Part shown: positions 12,882 through 24,300 of the stretch, one piece after another
Layout of the letters: each line of letters starts with the position of its first letter
Numbering within the stretch: position 1 is the first letter of the stretch
Assembly (NCBI GenBank): GCA_947471745.1
Contig: CANJKZ010000180.1
Location: 20,001-84,000 of the forward strand
Reading direction: 5' to 3'
DNA length: 64,000 nucleotides
Source of the DNA: Closterium sp. Naga37s-1
Taxonomy: Eukaryota > Streptophyta > Zygnematophyceae > Desmidiales > Closteriaceae
The notes under the pieces: generated by a model
The model's database searches: none
What the model saw: the letters and a program-made list of their open reading frames with translations, nothing else
Told to the model about the DNA's origin: nothing
Made by a program: the position numbers and the translations under genes

Positions 12882-14015
12882 ATGGCAACGGCAACCGTCA
12901 AGCTCTTGGAGGAGATTAAGAGTTTGCTGACAACAAAAGTGGCAAGGTTAGAAAAAGGTCTGGAGGAGCTGAGGGAGGCGAATAAAGTCAGCGTAAGTGA
13001 ACTTAAAGATGAACTAGCTCGGGAACGAAGCATTTGGGAGGAGAAGGAGACGAAGATGGCTGCGAGACTGGACAAGGCAGAAAAAATGCTGGTGCAACAG
13101 CGGGATGAAACGAAGAAGCTATGGCAGGTGAGAATGGTTTGACTGGGGGAGTAGCTAAAGCTTTCATAGAAGTTTGTAGACTTGTCTTATCCCATTTCTC
13201 TGTCATGCTGGCCGCTCAATCTCTGTACATTGTTTTCTTTCTTTCAGGCTATATTTGAAGCCTCGCATCGGCCTAACGTCCAGCCAACAACTCCTGCAGA
13301 TGGGGCGATTGTTGGTGTTTCTGCTGAAGCCACTGAAGTCAAGCTGAGCAACAACAGTGGACCATTGACGGGCCTTGGGACTCTTCGCCTTTCCTGCATG
13401 AAATCCCTGAAGAAACTTGACATTCGCGGAACTGTTGATGAAAGCGCCTTCACATATCTCCACACCATGACATGGCTGGAGGAACTGACTCTGCGAACAG
13501 GAACTCTTAGTAGCACAATGGCACAAGGGGTTGGAAATTGGGCGGCGCTAACTCGACTTGATTTGATTGATTGCAAGATTTCAGATGCTGGGCTTGCTCA
13601 ACTGACAGGCCTTAGTTCTCTGCAGATCCTCGTCCTTTCTGGTACCCTGAGTCACTGCAAAAAATCCAGCAGCATTCCGTCATCTGCAGGCATGGTGCAT
13701 GTGGCTAAGTTGAAGCGCCTCACATCACTGGATATTAGCGCATCTCTGGTGCGGGACGATGGACTACAGCATCTGAGTTCCTTGGAGAAGCTGATATGGC
13801 TGAGTCTCCCAAGTCAGGTTTCTGCACGCGGATTGCAACATTTGAAATGCCTATCCCTCAAGACCATCCTGTTCAGGTCCTCCCTTGACCGTTATGGAGT
13901 GGAGCATCTGAAGGCTATTCCTAGCCTTGAGAAGGTTGGCCTATGCGACGCCTACGATGTCAATATTGTGAAGAGGGCTCTTCCAGACATCAATGTTTTC
14001 CAACTTTTGGAGTAG
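12882..14015 (+). CDS. Coiled-coil/LRR protein, paralogue 2
   Basis: Exons 12882-13127 and 13248-14015, joined in phase 0 (TGGCAG|GTGAGA ... TTTCAG|GCTATA), give 337 aa. Exon 1 (82 aa) is a coiled coil ending KMLVQQRDETKKLWQ, directly comparable with paralogue 1. Exon 2 begins AIFEASHRPN and has LRRs with LRLSCMKSLKKLDI, MTWLEELTL, LTRLDLIDCKISDAGLAQL and a final IPSLEKVGLCD, ending NVFQLLE. The start ATG follows TTTTTTTCACCACAAA. It is in tandem with paralogue 1 (about 2.3 kb between the coding ends) and faces the RING pseudogene with only about 120 bp between. Role unknown. Confidence 0.85.
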
Positions 14016-14271
14016 AGCATCTGAGGGCTGATCCTGTAACTTTATAGATAGCCTTGCACAGATAGCCTTGCACATCACATTAATAAAAGAAATTATCTTT
14101 GGGATTCTCAACTCCTGCTTTTGCTTGGTAGCATTAAGTTCTTTGACGAGCCTGTTTGCTGCACATCAAGCAAGAGCACTGCAAATCATCCAAGTCTGGT
14201 AGAATGTATATTGCACAAAGGGCCATTGCCGCACCTGTCCTCAACCTCTTGAGCACAAGTGCGGCACAGCA

Positions 14272-14445
14272 CATGCCCACACGGCACAGCATGTGCCCGC
14301 ACGGCACAGCATGTGCCCGCACGGCACAGCATGTGCCCGCACGGCACAGCATGTGCCCGCACGGCACAGCATGTGCCCGCACGGCACAGCATGTGCCCGC
14401 ACGGCACAGCATGCGCCCGCACGGCACAGCATGTGCCCACACGGC
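14272..14445. repeat. 20-bp tandem repeat grown from RING codons
   Basis: Eight to nine copies of ACGGCACAGCATGTGCCCGC. On the minus strand this is the GTGCCGTGCGGGCACATGCT segment that encodes VPCGHML of the RING finger in the intact gene. Twenty is not a multiple of three, so the frame rotates from copy to copy. Confidence 0.9.
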
Positions 14446-16182
14446 ATAAACGCTGCCTTCCTCGGCCTCTCCATGCACACACGGCACACCCACCCTTTCC
14501 CCCCTCCCCTCCACTCCCCTCAACATCCTCCCCAGCTACTGTTCCTCCTTCCACTCCCTCTCCTCTTCCCCTCTTACCGCTCCTCCCCCGTGCCTACCCC
14601 TACGCCCCTCCTCTTCTTCCACTGCTCCTCCCCTCAGTCTCGCCACCCCCGTGTGCCTTCTGCTGCCGGATACCCCACCCACCCGGCGTGGGTGTGGGTG
14701 AGAGCAGGGCTCTGTGTTCGTCTGGATGACACCTGGATTGGCGAACCTCCTAGCACTGCTACCAGTGGCACTCCTGCTCCTGCTACAGTCCTTGCTACAC
14801 TCCCTGCTACAGTCCCTGACATGGTGCGAATTGCAGTACTTGCTACAGGACCTGCTACAGTGCCAGGTCACGGTGTTCTACCGCCGATGCACTCCCTGCC
14901 GTGTGCCGGCTGCTGCCATCGCTGCAACCACTCATGCTGATGCTGGGAACCATGAAGACAACATTTGCGGCAGTGGTAGAAGAAGCAGCAGCTGCTGAAG
15001 CAGTATCAGCAGCAGAGTGTCTGTAAGCAATAGTAGCAGCACTGTTGGTAAGCAGAGTGGATGAGTTGGAGGAACCAAAGAGCAGCATCTACCAATGCCT
15101 GTTCGTCTCTAGCACCCCCACGGCTCAGCTGCAACTGCTCGTACAGCTGGTGCTGCTGCTGCTGGGTCAGACTCTGCTGCTGGTTCTCCTCCCCTTCTCC
15201 TGCTTCCCATCCTCGTTAGCAAGAAACCCACAACAGGTCAACAGCATGAGCTGCAACTAAATCAGCAGGAGATGCTTCCGCCGCTGCTGCCTCTGCGCCT
15301 GCATCTTCAACACCACCTTTCCGTAACTGCTGCCACCAGCCACACCACTCACACCAATCACACCCTCCCCACCAGCAGCACCATTATTCCTCCCGTGGCC
15401 ATCACTCCCACTAAGGGTTACCGGGGAGCCCACGCGAGCTCCTGTGGGCATAGCGGTACTGAATGTGGTCATCTGGGCAGCGCCTGAACTCACCACCCTG
15501 TGGAACCGAGCAGGATTTACCCTACCCGGCGCAACCCTTCTCGCCGCCTCTGCTCACACCCTCGCCTCCCTTGGTCCCACTCTCTCATCGACCCCCTCTC
15601 TCCCTTCTTCTGCCACCACTCTGCTCCCTACCAATCCACTAATCCTTCTGGTGCCCCAACTGCTGTCCACTGCCACGCTACAGCTGCAGAGGGCGTGGCG
15701 CTTGCTGCTGTGCCTGCCCCTTCCCATTGTGGTGGGAAAAAAAGGACCCACCACTCATGGGAGTCGATGCTGCTGCAGTCATTGCCACTACACTTGCTGA
15801 CCTTGCTTCTGCCATTGCTGCTGCTGCCAACGGCCTATCATGCTGCTGAGGATGGATGGTACCAGTGCACAGGGGAGAAGGGGCACGTCTAACAGAAGGG
15901 GCAAAAATGGAAGAAAGGGCAGACCCAGCTGAATGGGCACAGCTGGCGAGGAGTATGGTTACCGTTGGATCAGAAACGGGCATATCGGGCGGATGGGACG
16001 ATAGTGGGGTGTAATCGTGGGGAAAAGGAGCAAGGCTGGACTCAAACGGATTGGAGGGTGTGGAACGCAAAGGTTCCTGTGCCACAGGGGGTGTTGACAT
16101 GCAGAGGCCCCTGGCGCACAGGGGGGAAGAGCTGTGTGCATATCATACATTCCTGGCCGATGGAATGCTGCAGTGGCGTCTG

Positions 16183-16311
16183 CTGCTCGCCCATCACCAC
16201 GGGTCCCTGGCCCATGCATTGCTGCGGTATAGTGACTTTTGAGTCGACTCAAAAGTCACCTCTGCTCGCCCATCATCGCGGGTCCCTGGCCCATGCGTTG
16301 CTGCGGTATAG
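16183..16311. repeat. 50-bp duplication split by a perfect 28-bp palindrome
   Basis: The 50-bp copies 16183-16232 and 16262-16311 (CTGCTCGCCCATCA ... GCGGTATAG) differ at three positions. Between them lies a perfect palindrome, 16232-16259, with core TTTTGAGTCGACTCAAAA extended by GTGAC and GTCAC. This is the cleanest example of the palindrome/duplication pattern. Confidence 0.95.
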
Positions 16312-16911
16312 TCTGCTGTATGGCCTGCTGTGTGCCATGAGCCTAAGGCAGCACCTGTGACATGCCAGTGGATGGTGCTGGTATTAACGTGGTAACCAGG
16401 TGGTTGTGGCGCATCCGAGTCTGGAAGACCAAACGGGTGGAAAGCACCTGCCGCTGTTGCCTCTGCTGCACCTGCACTACTGCTTCACCGATGGAGGAAG
16501 GGGCAGGGCATGGATAGTGTTGATGCAATAAGCGGAGGTGCGATACTAGAGGGAGGTGAGATAGTGAGAGGCGTGAAGGGAGGGGTGACAATGGGAGGTG
16601 TGATATGGGGAGGTGCGATAGGAGGAGGTTCCAACTCGTTGCTGGCAGGCAGCATCGGGAATGCATGGGCTTCGGACAGTGGCGTGTGTAATTTGACAGG
16701 CGAAGGGGAAACTAACCAGTTGACGTGTGAGACTCACACTGAGTGGGCCATAGTGGGGGGCATTTCGAGAACGATACCTGCAGCAGTCAAAGGTCTCTCT
16801 ACAGCTGCTGCCAGTGGCCTATCAGCAGAAAGAACAGCTGCTGATGCATCAACGGGAGCAGCCACACGGGATTGGCTGATTGGAGCGAGCCTTTGACTGA
16901 TGGTTTCTGAA

Positions 16912-17000
16912 GGCAGTGCGGCAGTGCAGCAGTGCGGCAGTGCGGCAGTGCGGCAGTGCAGCAGTGCGGCAGTGCGGCAGTGCGGCAGTGCAGCAGTGTT
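16912..17000. repeat. 8-bp tandem repeat
   Basis: About ten units of GCAGTGCG with G/A variants (GCGGCAGT, GCAGCAGT). It lies at the far edge of the RING pseudogene. Confidence 0.9.
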
Positions 17001-18369
17001 CCAGGAGCCTCATAAGCTGCTTCGCATGTCTCTTAAAAGTCACTTCACTCTCCATATCCTCGGCTGGTTTTGAGAAGCCGGCTGGCTCATCATTGCACTG
17101 TTCATCTCGACATGAAAGGCTACTCCTCCTGCACCTCCACCATACCCCTGCGAAACACTTTCCTTGCCCCGCCAGGACCCCTTGCTTCGCCAGCTCACTG
17201 ACCCATCCCCTTCTCCTTCCCTTGCACCTCCATTACAGTCGACTCCCAATGGCTCCTTTTCCTTCGTGCCCTGAAGCTGAGTCAACTGTTGACACGTCTC
17301 CAAAGTAGACGACTCTTGAGCGCTTCAAAAGCCGACTCCCAGTGGCTCCCCCTCTGCATCTCCTGCTGCCGTCAACCGCTACTGCCCCACCATCTCCACA
17401 CCTCCCCTTTGCGTAGTAATCCGTTAAAAGGCTCCCTCATTTCCCCCCTTCCTTCAATGGCAAGCGGTAAGGCTTTCAGATTACTCGTCGCTTGCCTAAC
17501 AAGTGCCCATAGGACGACCTTTCGCCGAATCGGCTCCCAATCGGCTTTTCCCTTTGAAAGGCTCCCTCTCTTATTCCCCTTCCTTCAATCCTTCCGGATT
17601 ACCCGCCAATTGCGTAGGTAATGCTCCCGGACGACCATTTCTCTCACTCGCTCCCACTGCGGCCCTCTTGGTCTCTGAAACAGCTCATCTCACTCTGGTA
17701 GGAGCGCACTCAGGCTTTCATAGAATACTCCCGCTCTTTTCGCCCTTTATCTACGATTGAGAGCAAATTATGGCATACAGGGGGAACCGACGTAGGAATA
17801 GAGACGCAATACCGGGGAATGCAAAGTTAGGTCACAGTATGGTTGGTAACAAGCACGCCCAATACGGGCTCGAATTGCTATAACCGAATGGAACCGAGTC
17901 CGTGTCCAGACAGCACGGTGCTTTGTACTTATGTTCAGATAGAGTAACAACTGCGAAAAGGAGAACGAGCACTAACACTTCCGCGAAACATGTGCGACCT
18001 TTGCGAAGGGTGTTCGGTGTGTCAGCACCCTGAGATCGCGAACCTTTTTGTCATGCCAAACTGGTTGTGCGTGCGCGCCTTCCCAACCTACGATTCACGA
18101 CGTGGCCCACATAGGCATGCGACTTGAACCTACGGCTCCAGATGTCTGGACGTGATCGACCACCTTTCTGGCGATGTAACGAAATGTGTAACCACTCTGT
18201 ACACTTAATCTTTCGCGAGATTGAGGCAGCTTTCGGTGGGGCCTGGCCCAAACATAACTGCCAGAACCCCGATTCACATAATGGGCACCTCGCAAACAAC
18301 CACCGACATAATTATGTAGTTTAGGTGTCCGTGAGCCGAACTGCCGAAAGGCAATGCGAAAGTTTTGCG
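17001..18369. other. Intergenic region upstream of the RING gene
   Basis: It contains two local duplications. GTCGACTCCCAATGGCTCC (17238) and GCCGACTCCCAGTGGCTCC (17331) flank a decayed palindrome CTTGAGCGCTTCAAAAG (17314-17330). The block AAAGGCTCCCTC..CCTTCCTTCAAT at 17426 is repeated at 17557. From 17750 to 18369 I see nothing but presumed promoter and 5' UTR of the RING gene. Confidence 0.55.
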
Positions 18370-21300
18370 ATGGACGAGCGGATAGGAGCCGTAGTTCCTA
18401 ACCAAATACCGGAATCCCAGCAGGTGACGGATTCTGAGACGGTAACGGAGTCTGACCAGGCTCGGGAAACGGCTCTCGAGCCGCCAAGAAAGTCGTCTGA
18501 TCAGGGACGCGAAACGGTTCAGGCGATTGTGGCGGAGAAAAAGAAGCTTACCCGTCCTCGCTCTTCTTCCGCGAAACGAAAACCGCAGGACAAGGGAAAG
18601 GCAAAGGAACGAGCGAACGAGCAGCAGGAGGAGGAGCAGTCTAGATCAGAACAAGAAAAGGTTGTGTCTGGCCGGCTGGCGTCAGAGGTTCGGCCGAAGA
18701 CAGGGCAAGATTCATTGCTGACTGCCTGCAGATACGGCAGCATAGGGAAGCGAACGATCAGCAGGAAGAGGGGAAGCAGTCTAGAGCGGAACCACAGAAG
18801 GTAGTGTCAGGTCGGCCGGCAACAGGGCAAGCCGCAGAGCTGACAGCCGAGCAACTACGGCAGCACACGGAGCGAATCAAAGGGCCGCAACCCCAGGACC
18901 TTGCTGCGCTACGCGCCAGCCCTCGCCGCCCAAGCAGTCCCGGCTTGTCGTCTAACGTGAGCGTTCGGCAGCTGAGGTCTCTCTTCGAACAGTCCAAGTC
19001 CGGAGGAGTAAGAACCGCCGGAGCAGCGGGGCCGGTTCGGAAAGCGAGTAAGACAAGCAAGAGTAGCAAGAGCGCAGCCAGCAGCGGCAGCGGCGGCGGC
19101 GGCGGCAACGCGAACGCGAAGGCTGTTAGGCGTGCCGGCAGCAGCGGCGCCACCACAGACACAGACTCATCAGACGCGTTAGGTAGTAGTGGTAACCCTA
19201 ACCCTAACGCTGCGAGCAGTAGAATGAAGAGGGATGGGTCGCTTAGAGCGGGGTCTGTTCTCGGCCCCGCAGGCAAAGCGTCTCCTAGGCGGAAAGTGCA
19301 ATCTGCAGGTGGAAACTTGGGTAGTGCGGGATCAAACTTGGGTAAATCCCCCCGTGCTATGAAGAGCCAGGTGCAGAAGCGGCAGCAGGGGAAGCAGGCG
19401 CCTACGAACTCACCCTGTGAGGTGCCTACGAGTGCGAGCAGAGGAGGAGAGGAGGATGGGTGCGGGCTGGGAGAGGATCGGAGTCGTTTGGATGAAGAGT
19501 GTTTGGGAAATGACGTTGCGAGTTGCAGGGAGGCTGGTGGTGAAGTGAGCGGGGAGGACAGAGGAGTGGAATGCGGTGCTTGTGGCAATGGCGAGGGAAA
19601 CAGCAGCAGCAAAGGAAGACGAGCGACGGGGAAGGGAAAGCAGGCGTATGGAGTGGCTACTCTTTGTTCTAATGCGGTTGAGATGGATACAGATGGGGAG
19701 GGATATGGAGGGGAGAGACAACAACTGGGTGTGACATTAGACAGTTTGGAAGGAGAAGAGGAGGGGAGCGCAGGGGAAACCGTTGTCCTCGTTATAGGCA
19801 GTGGAAACACTGGCCTTACAACGGGGGTTGTCATGACTCCAGGCAGAACGAGGCGGAAGAGAGAGGGGGGGAGGACGGGAGGGCGGGGGAGAGGAGGAGG
19901 TGCGGGCGTGGGGCAAGGCAGGGTGAGAGGGACGGTGGGGGAGAGAATACGACAGCTGGAGATAGCAGCAGCAAGCGCGGCTGCCGCTGCAGGCGTGGGG
20001 AGGGGGGCGGTTGCTGGGAGGAAAGGGAGAGGAGGAGCGGCTGGAGCTGCTGCTGCTGCTGCTGGTGCCAGTGGTGGTGCTGCTGGTGATGGTGGCAGGG
20101 TGAATGCTCGTAGAGAGTGGGGCCCCAAGGGGAGAAAAGCAGCGATTCTTGCTGAGGAGATGGGAGGAGCATTAATTGGCAGTGGGAAAGGGAAAGACCA
20201 TGGGGTTGTAGGCTGTAGCGAGACTGGGGACGGGAATGAGATATGTATTGGGGAGGATGCATTGGAAAAAGCCTTGGGTGTGGGAGTGGGGGATGTACCT
20301 GTGCTGACTGTGGGAGGAGCAGACAGCCGGGAGGTTTTTGAGGGTGCTGTTGTGAGCGTTGCTACCGTCCGTGGTGCTGGTACACGCGGGGCGGCAGGGG
20401 CGAGGGGGAGGAGGAAGGGGTTGAAGGGAGGGAGTGGTGTGCGAGAAAGGCGGCTGTCTGGAGCGGGATGGTCGTCAGGAGGAGAAGGGGAGGGCAAGAG
20501 GAGCAGGGGGAAGGGTGGTGGCGGTGGTGGTGAGAACGAATCAGTGGTGGTGGAATGCTGGAAAGAGGACGAAGCAGTGGATAAGTGTGAGGGGGATGTG
20601 GTAACACGGTTACTGGGATACAAGGGAGCAGAGGTTTCTGATCAAGGAGGCATGGCTTCTCAAGAGGAACGAGCGTCAGTGCGTGACGAGAGACGAGACG
20701 AGATAAGAGAGGGGATGAGAGAGGGGAGGAGAGAGGGGAGGAGAGATGAGATGAAAGACGAGACGAGGGAAACGACGGGAGGGGAGATGATTATGAGTGA
20801 GGGGGGCTTGGAAGAGTGTGGAAAAGGGGTGGTTGAGGGAGGAGAGCGTGTGTTGCTTAGTGAGGGAGCGTTTTTGCTTCGAAAAGGAGACGAGCTGGGG
20901 GTAGATTTGGAAGAAGGGGAAGAGGAGGAGGGTGGTGAGGGGGAGCGGGAGGGAGAGGGGGAAGACGAGGAGGAGGAAGAAGAGGAGGGGGAGGGGGAGG
21001 TTTTGTGTCACGAGTTGCGGCTGAGTGTGGAGATGGAGGAGCAAGCGAGAGAGGCGTTGGAGGGGGGAGAGAGTGTGCTGCTGGTTGATGACGTGTCAGG
21101 ACGGGCCTATCAGCTGCTGCCAGCTGTCGTTGTGGAACGGGTGGGCGTGGATGGAGGGAGGGAGGTGGGGGAAAGTAGTGATGAGGAGGGAGAGGAGGAG
21201 GAGGAAGAGGAGGAGGAGGAGGAGGAGGAGGAGGAGGATGATGGGAACGAGGGTGAGTGTGAGTGTGAGTGTGGTGGGGAGGAAGTGCAGGAGGAGGAGG

Positions 21301-24300
21301 CAGAAGGGAATGAGGGGTCAGGTAAAAGTGGGGGCGGAAGGGAGGGAGAGAGTGAGGCAATGGTCATGGAGGAGGTGGAATGGGAGGAGGATGATGAGAA
21401 AAGGGAGGGGAAGAGGGAAGAGGAACAAGAGGGTGTACACGAGGGGGAGGAGGAGAGGAGAAGGATGGAGGAAGGGGAGTGGGAATGGCGAGGGGAGGAG
21501 GAAGCAGCTTGTGGAGAGGAGGCGTGGGCAGCAGAACCCGGCATTGCAGGTGCCAGTGAGAGAGGGAGAGGTGGGGCTGATGAGGCTGTTGGCGGGGGTG
21601 TGGCGTGCGGGGCAGGAGACAATACCGCAGCTGCATCTTTGCACCCACCTTTCTCCGGCCCTTCGTGTTCAAGCCAGTGCATGGAGGAGAGAAGTATACT
21701 AGCAACATGTGATTATAATGAAGCCATTGACGGTCATATGAGCAGCACCGTGGTTACAGGGACCGGCAGGGGGCTGCATGCCTGTGACGGGCGGTCTCTC
21801 TCGTCCTTATCTGGCGACTTGTCTTTTTGCGGGAGCTTGGAGGATGCAGCAACGATCGGCGACACCAGCGTTGGCACCGAGAGGGGCAGTTGCAGCGTGT
21901 ATAGTCGCGGAGGTGGGGAGGGGTATGGCTTTCCAGAGAGGACGAGAGGGTATGTGTCAGCAGCAGCGACGGCGGCAGCAGGGGCAGCGTCTTTTGAGGC
22001 GCCTCAAGAGGGGTATGTGTTTCCGGAGAGGTCGAGTGGGTGCGTGTCAGAAGCTGCGGCGACTGCAGCAGCAGCAGCCGCAGCAGCCGCGGCAGCAGCA
22101 GCAGAACGAGCAGCGGCAACAAGAGCAGAGGAGGCATTGGCGGAAGAACCACTGCGGCAGGTTGTAACTGGAGCAGGTAGGAGGTCTGGTAACAGTAACA
22201 GCAACAGCAATGGCAATGCCAACGGGAGTGGCAGCGGCAGCGGCAGGAGCAGCAGCAACCAGCCTGGCCGTCATGGTATCAGAGCAGGTGCTGCTTCGAG
22301 CCTAGATTCCTCGACACACAACCTCGCACAAAAACACCTCTCACACCCCTCCTCGTCCTCTGTCTCCTCCTCGTCCGCCTCCCCGCCCCAATCTATCTTC
22401 TCAACCTCCTCTGCTGTCCGTCGCACTGTAGCAGTGAAACAGTGGATTGACTCCCAGCCAATGGCGTCGCAGCTCGACCCTGTCGCAGAATCAAATCTCG
22501 AATCGAATCCGGAGCAGAATCTTGAAGCCAGATTTGATCCGCCGACCGAGATCGTGCCAGTAGTAGAACAGGAAGAAGACGAAGCGCTAATCCTACCCTC
22601 AGCAGCAGCCGCAGCCGCCGCAGCTGCAGCAGCTGCTTCTGCTCCCGCCCCGACTACCGGCCTGGGAAACGCTTCTGGTTCTGCTCGCACAGACCACCCC
22701 TCGCTATTGTCACACAGCGCAGCCCGCCAAGCCGCTCGTTACAGTCACAATCACCAGATGCCTCCAGCCATGCCACCCAACCAGTGCTTCCTAACGCCTG
22801 TGCGCGTTGCTGCTCGGCGCGGGTTATTCAGGAACGAGTGTGTGGCTCCTGCGGTGCTGGGAGGGGTAAACCACTCCCGAGGTGGTCCTGTGGTCTTGGG
22901 AGGGGTGAATCAGTCAGGTGGTGGGGATCGTATAAGAGGTGGGAATGAGCGGAGAGCAGGGGGGCAACACAACATGGGTGGGGTTCAAGGAGTGAGGAGG
23001 GGTGGTGAGAGGTTGAGGGGCGGTAGAGGGGGTGGAGAGGAGGTGGGGGTGGGGAATCAGCGAGCGAGATTGAGGCCTGGTTGGGGGGTGAGAAGTGGGG
23101 GAGAGGGGATTGTTGGAGGAGGTATGGATGTCGGGGCAAGGGCGGGTGCGGCAGGGGGAAGAGTGGGGGGAGGGGGAAGGGCGTCAACAGGAGCAGGGGC
23201 AGGGGCGGGTGCAGGTGTAGTTGCAGGGGCAGCGGGAGAAGCAGATGCAGGGCGAATAGAGGGAGAAGGGGCAGTGGCAGGAGGGGATATGTCACAGCGA
23301 GGGGAGGGAGGAGGCAATGTAGGTGTTGGCTCAGGGCGTGGGGGAGGAGGGAGGGGGATGAGAGGGGGGGGAGCAGGCAGAAGGGGCAGAGGGAGAGGAG
23401 GAGCGAGGGAGAGTGTACAGCTGGAGACACAAGAGGAACGACGGGAGGAAATACAGGAGGAAATACAGGAGGAGGAGCAGGAAGAAGAACAGGAGGAGAA
23501 TCAGGAGGAGGGAGGAGAAGGCGAGTGCAGAGAAGAGGAACTGCTGAATGAACCCAGTGGTTATCGGCTGCCCGCCGTACATTCTGGCAGTCACCTGTCC
23601 GGGGCACCACGCATGGTGGGGAGCGAGGGGAGGAGGGCGCCGCGGCGCTGGTGGCTGCTTACTGGCTCGTCGGCTTACCTGTGTGTGGCGTGCCCTGTGG
23701 TGCTGCGCCCTGTGCGCCCAGTGCACCATGTGCAGAGGAGCACTGGCACTGGCAGATCGCATTGTTTTAGACAGGATGATGGGGATGGATCAGAGGATGT
23801 GGGAGGTACGGTGGCTGGGAGAGTGCCTGCTGCTCCTCGCTCCTCGCCTCGTGATTGGCCGAGGGAAGGTGCTGACGTGGGTGAATGGCGTGTGGATGGG
23901 GCAGAGGTGGGAGAAGCAGGAGGAGAAGGGGGAGGAGAAGCTGGAAGGGAAGGAGGAGAAAGAAGAGCAGTGCAAGCAGCAATGGCAGAAGAAGCAAGAG
24001 AAGAGGAAGATGAAGAGGAGGAGGAAGAAGAGGACGAAGGAGAGACATGGCACATGTGTATGGGAAGGAGAGTGCGCACTAGAGAAGTCAGGGGAACGGG
24101 GAGAAGGGTTGGAGGGAGACTAGAAGGGGAATATGTTGACAGGGGAGGTGAAGTTGAATACTCAGCTGCTGCAGAGGGCGCAGATACTGGGACTGCTTCT
24201 GATGGGGATATTCCTGGTGCCAGTGCTGGGGGCCTTGCTGCTGCTGCTGCTACACGGGTGCATGGGGCACCGGCTGAAAATGCAACTGCGCATGCCTTGA

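Larger units (their letters stand above)
14134..16890 (-). pseudogene. Inverted, decayed copy of the RING gene 3' part
   Basis: Read on the minus strand, this follows the giant RING gene in order from its AAPPSVAPPPIA region (about 25.85 kb) to its RING end (about 28.1 kb). Examples: CCACTGGTAGCAGTGCTAGG..TCATCCAG (14.75 kb) matches 27.69 kb. The QQSLTHQQQHQLYEQLQ region (15.13-15.20 kb) matches 27.29-27.34 kb. CTATCGCACCTCC matches 25.92 kb. The reading frame is broken repeatedly. The RING itself has a 20-bp tandem expansion, and its later part reads GNGPLCNI where the intact gene has GKCPLCNR, so a zinc ligand is lost. It lies tail to tail with coiled-coil/LRR paralogue 2, as the intact RING gene does with paralogue 3. 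Confidence 0.85.

Noticed and set aside
18758-20623. A 621-codon minus-strand frame opposite the RING gene
   Set aside because: Pro/Ser-rich shadow of a GC-rich coding strand. The plus strand leads to a genuine RING domain.
20676-21708. Several Pro/His/Leu-rich minus-strand frames
   Set aside because: Complements of the Glu/Gly-rich RING coding region, with no domain.
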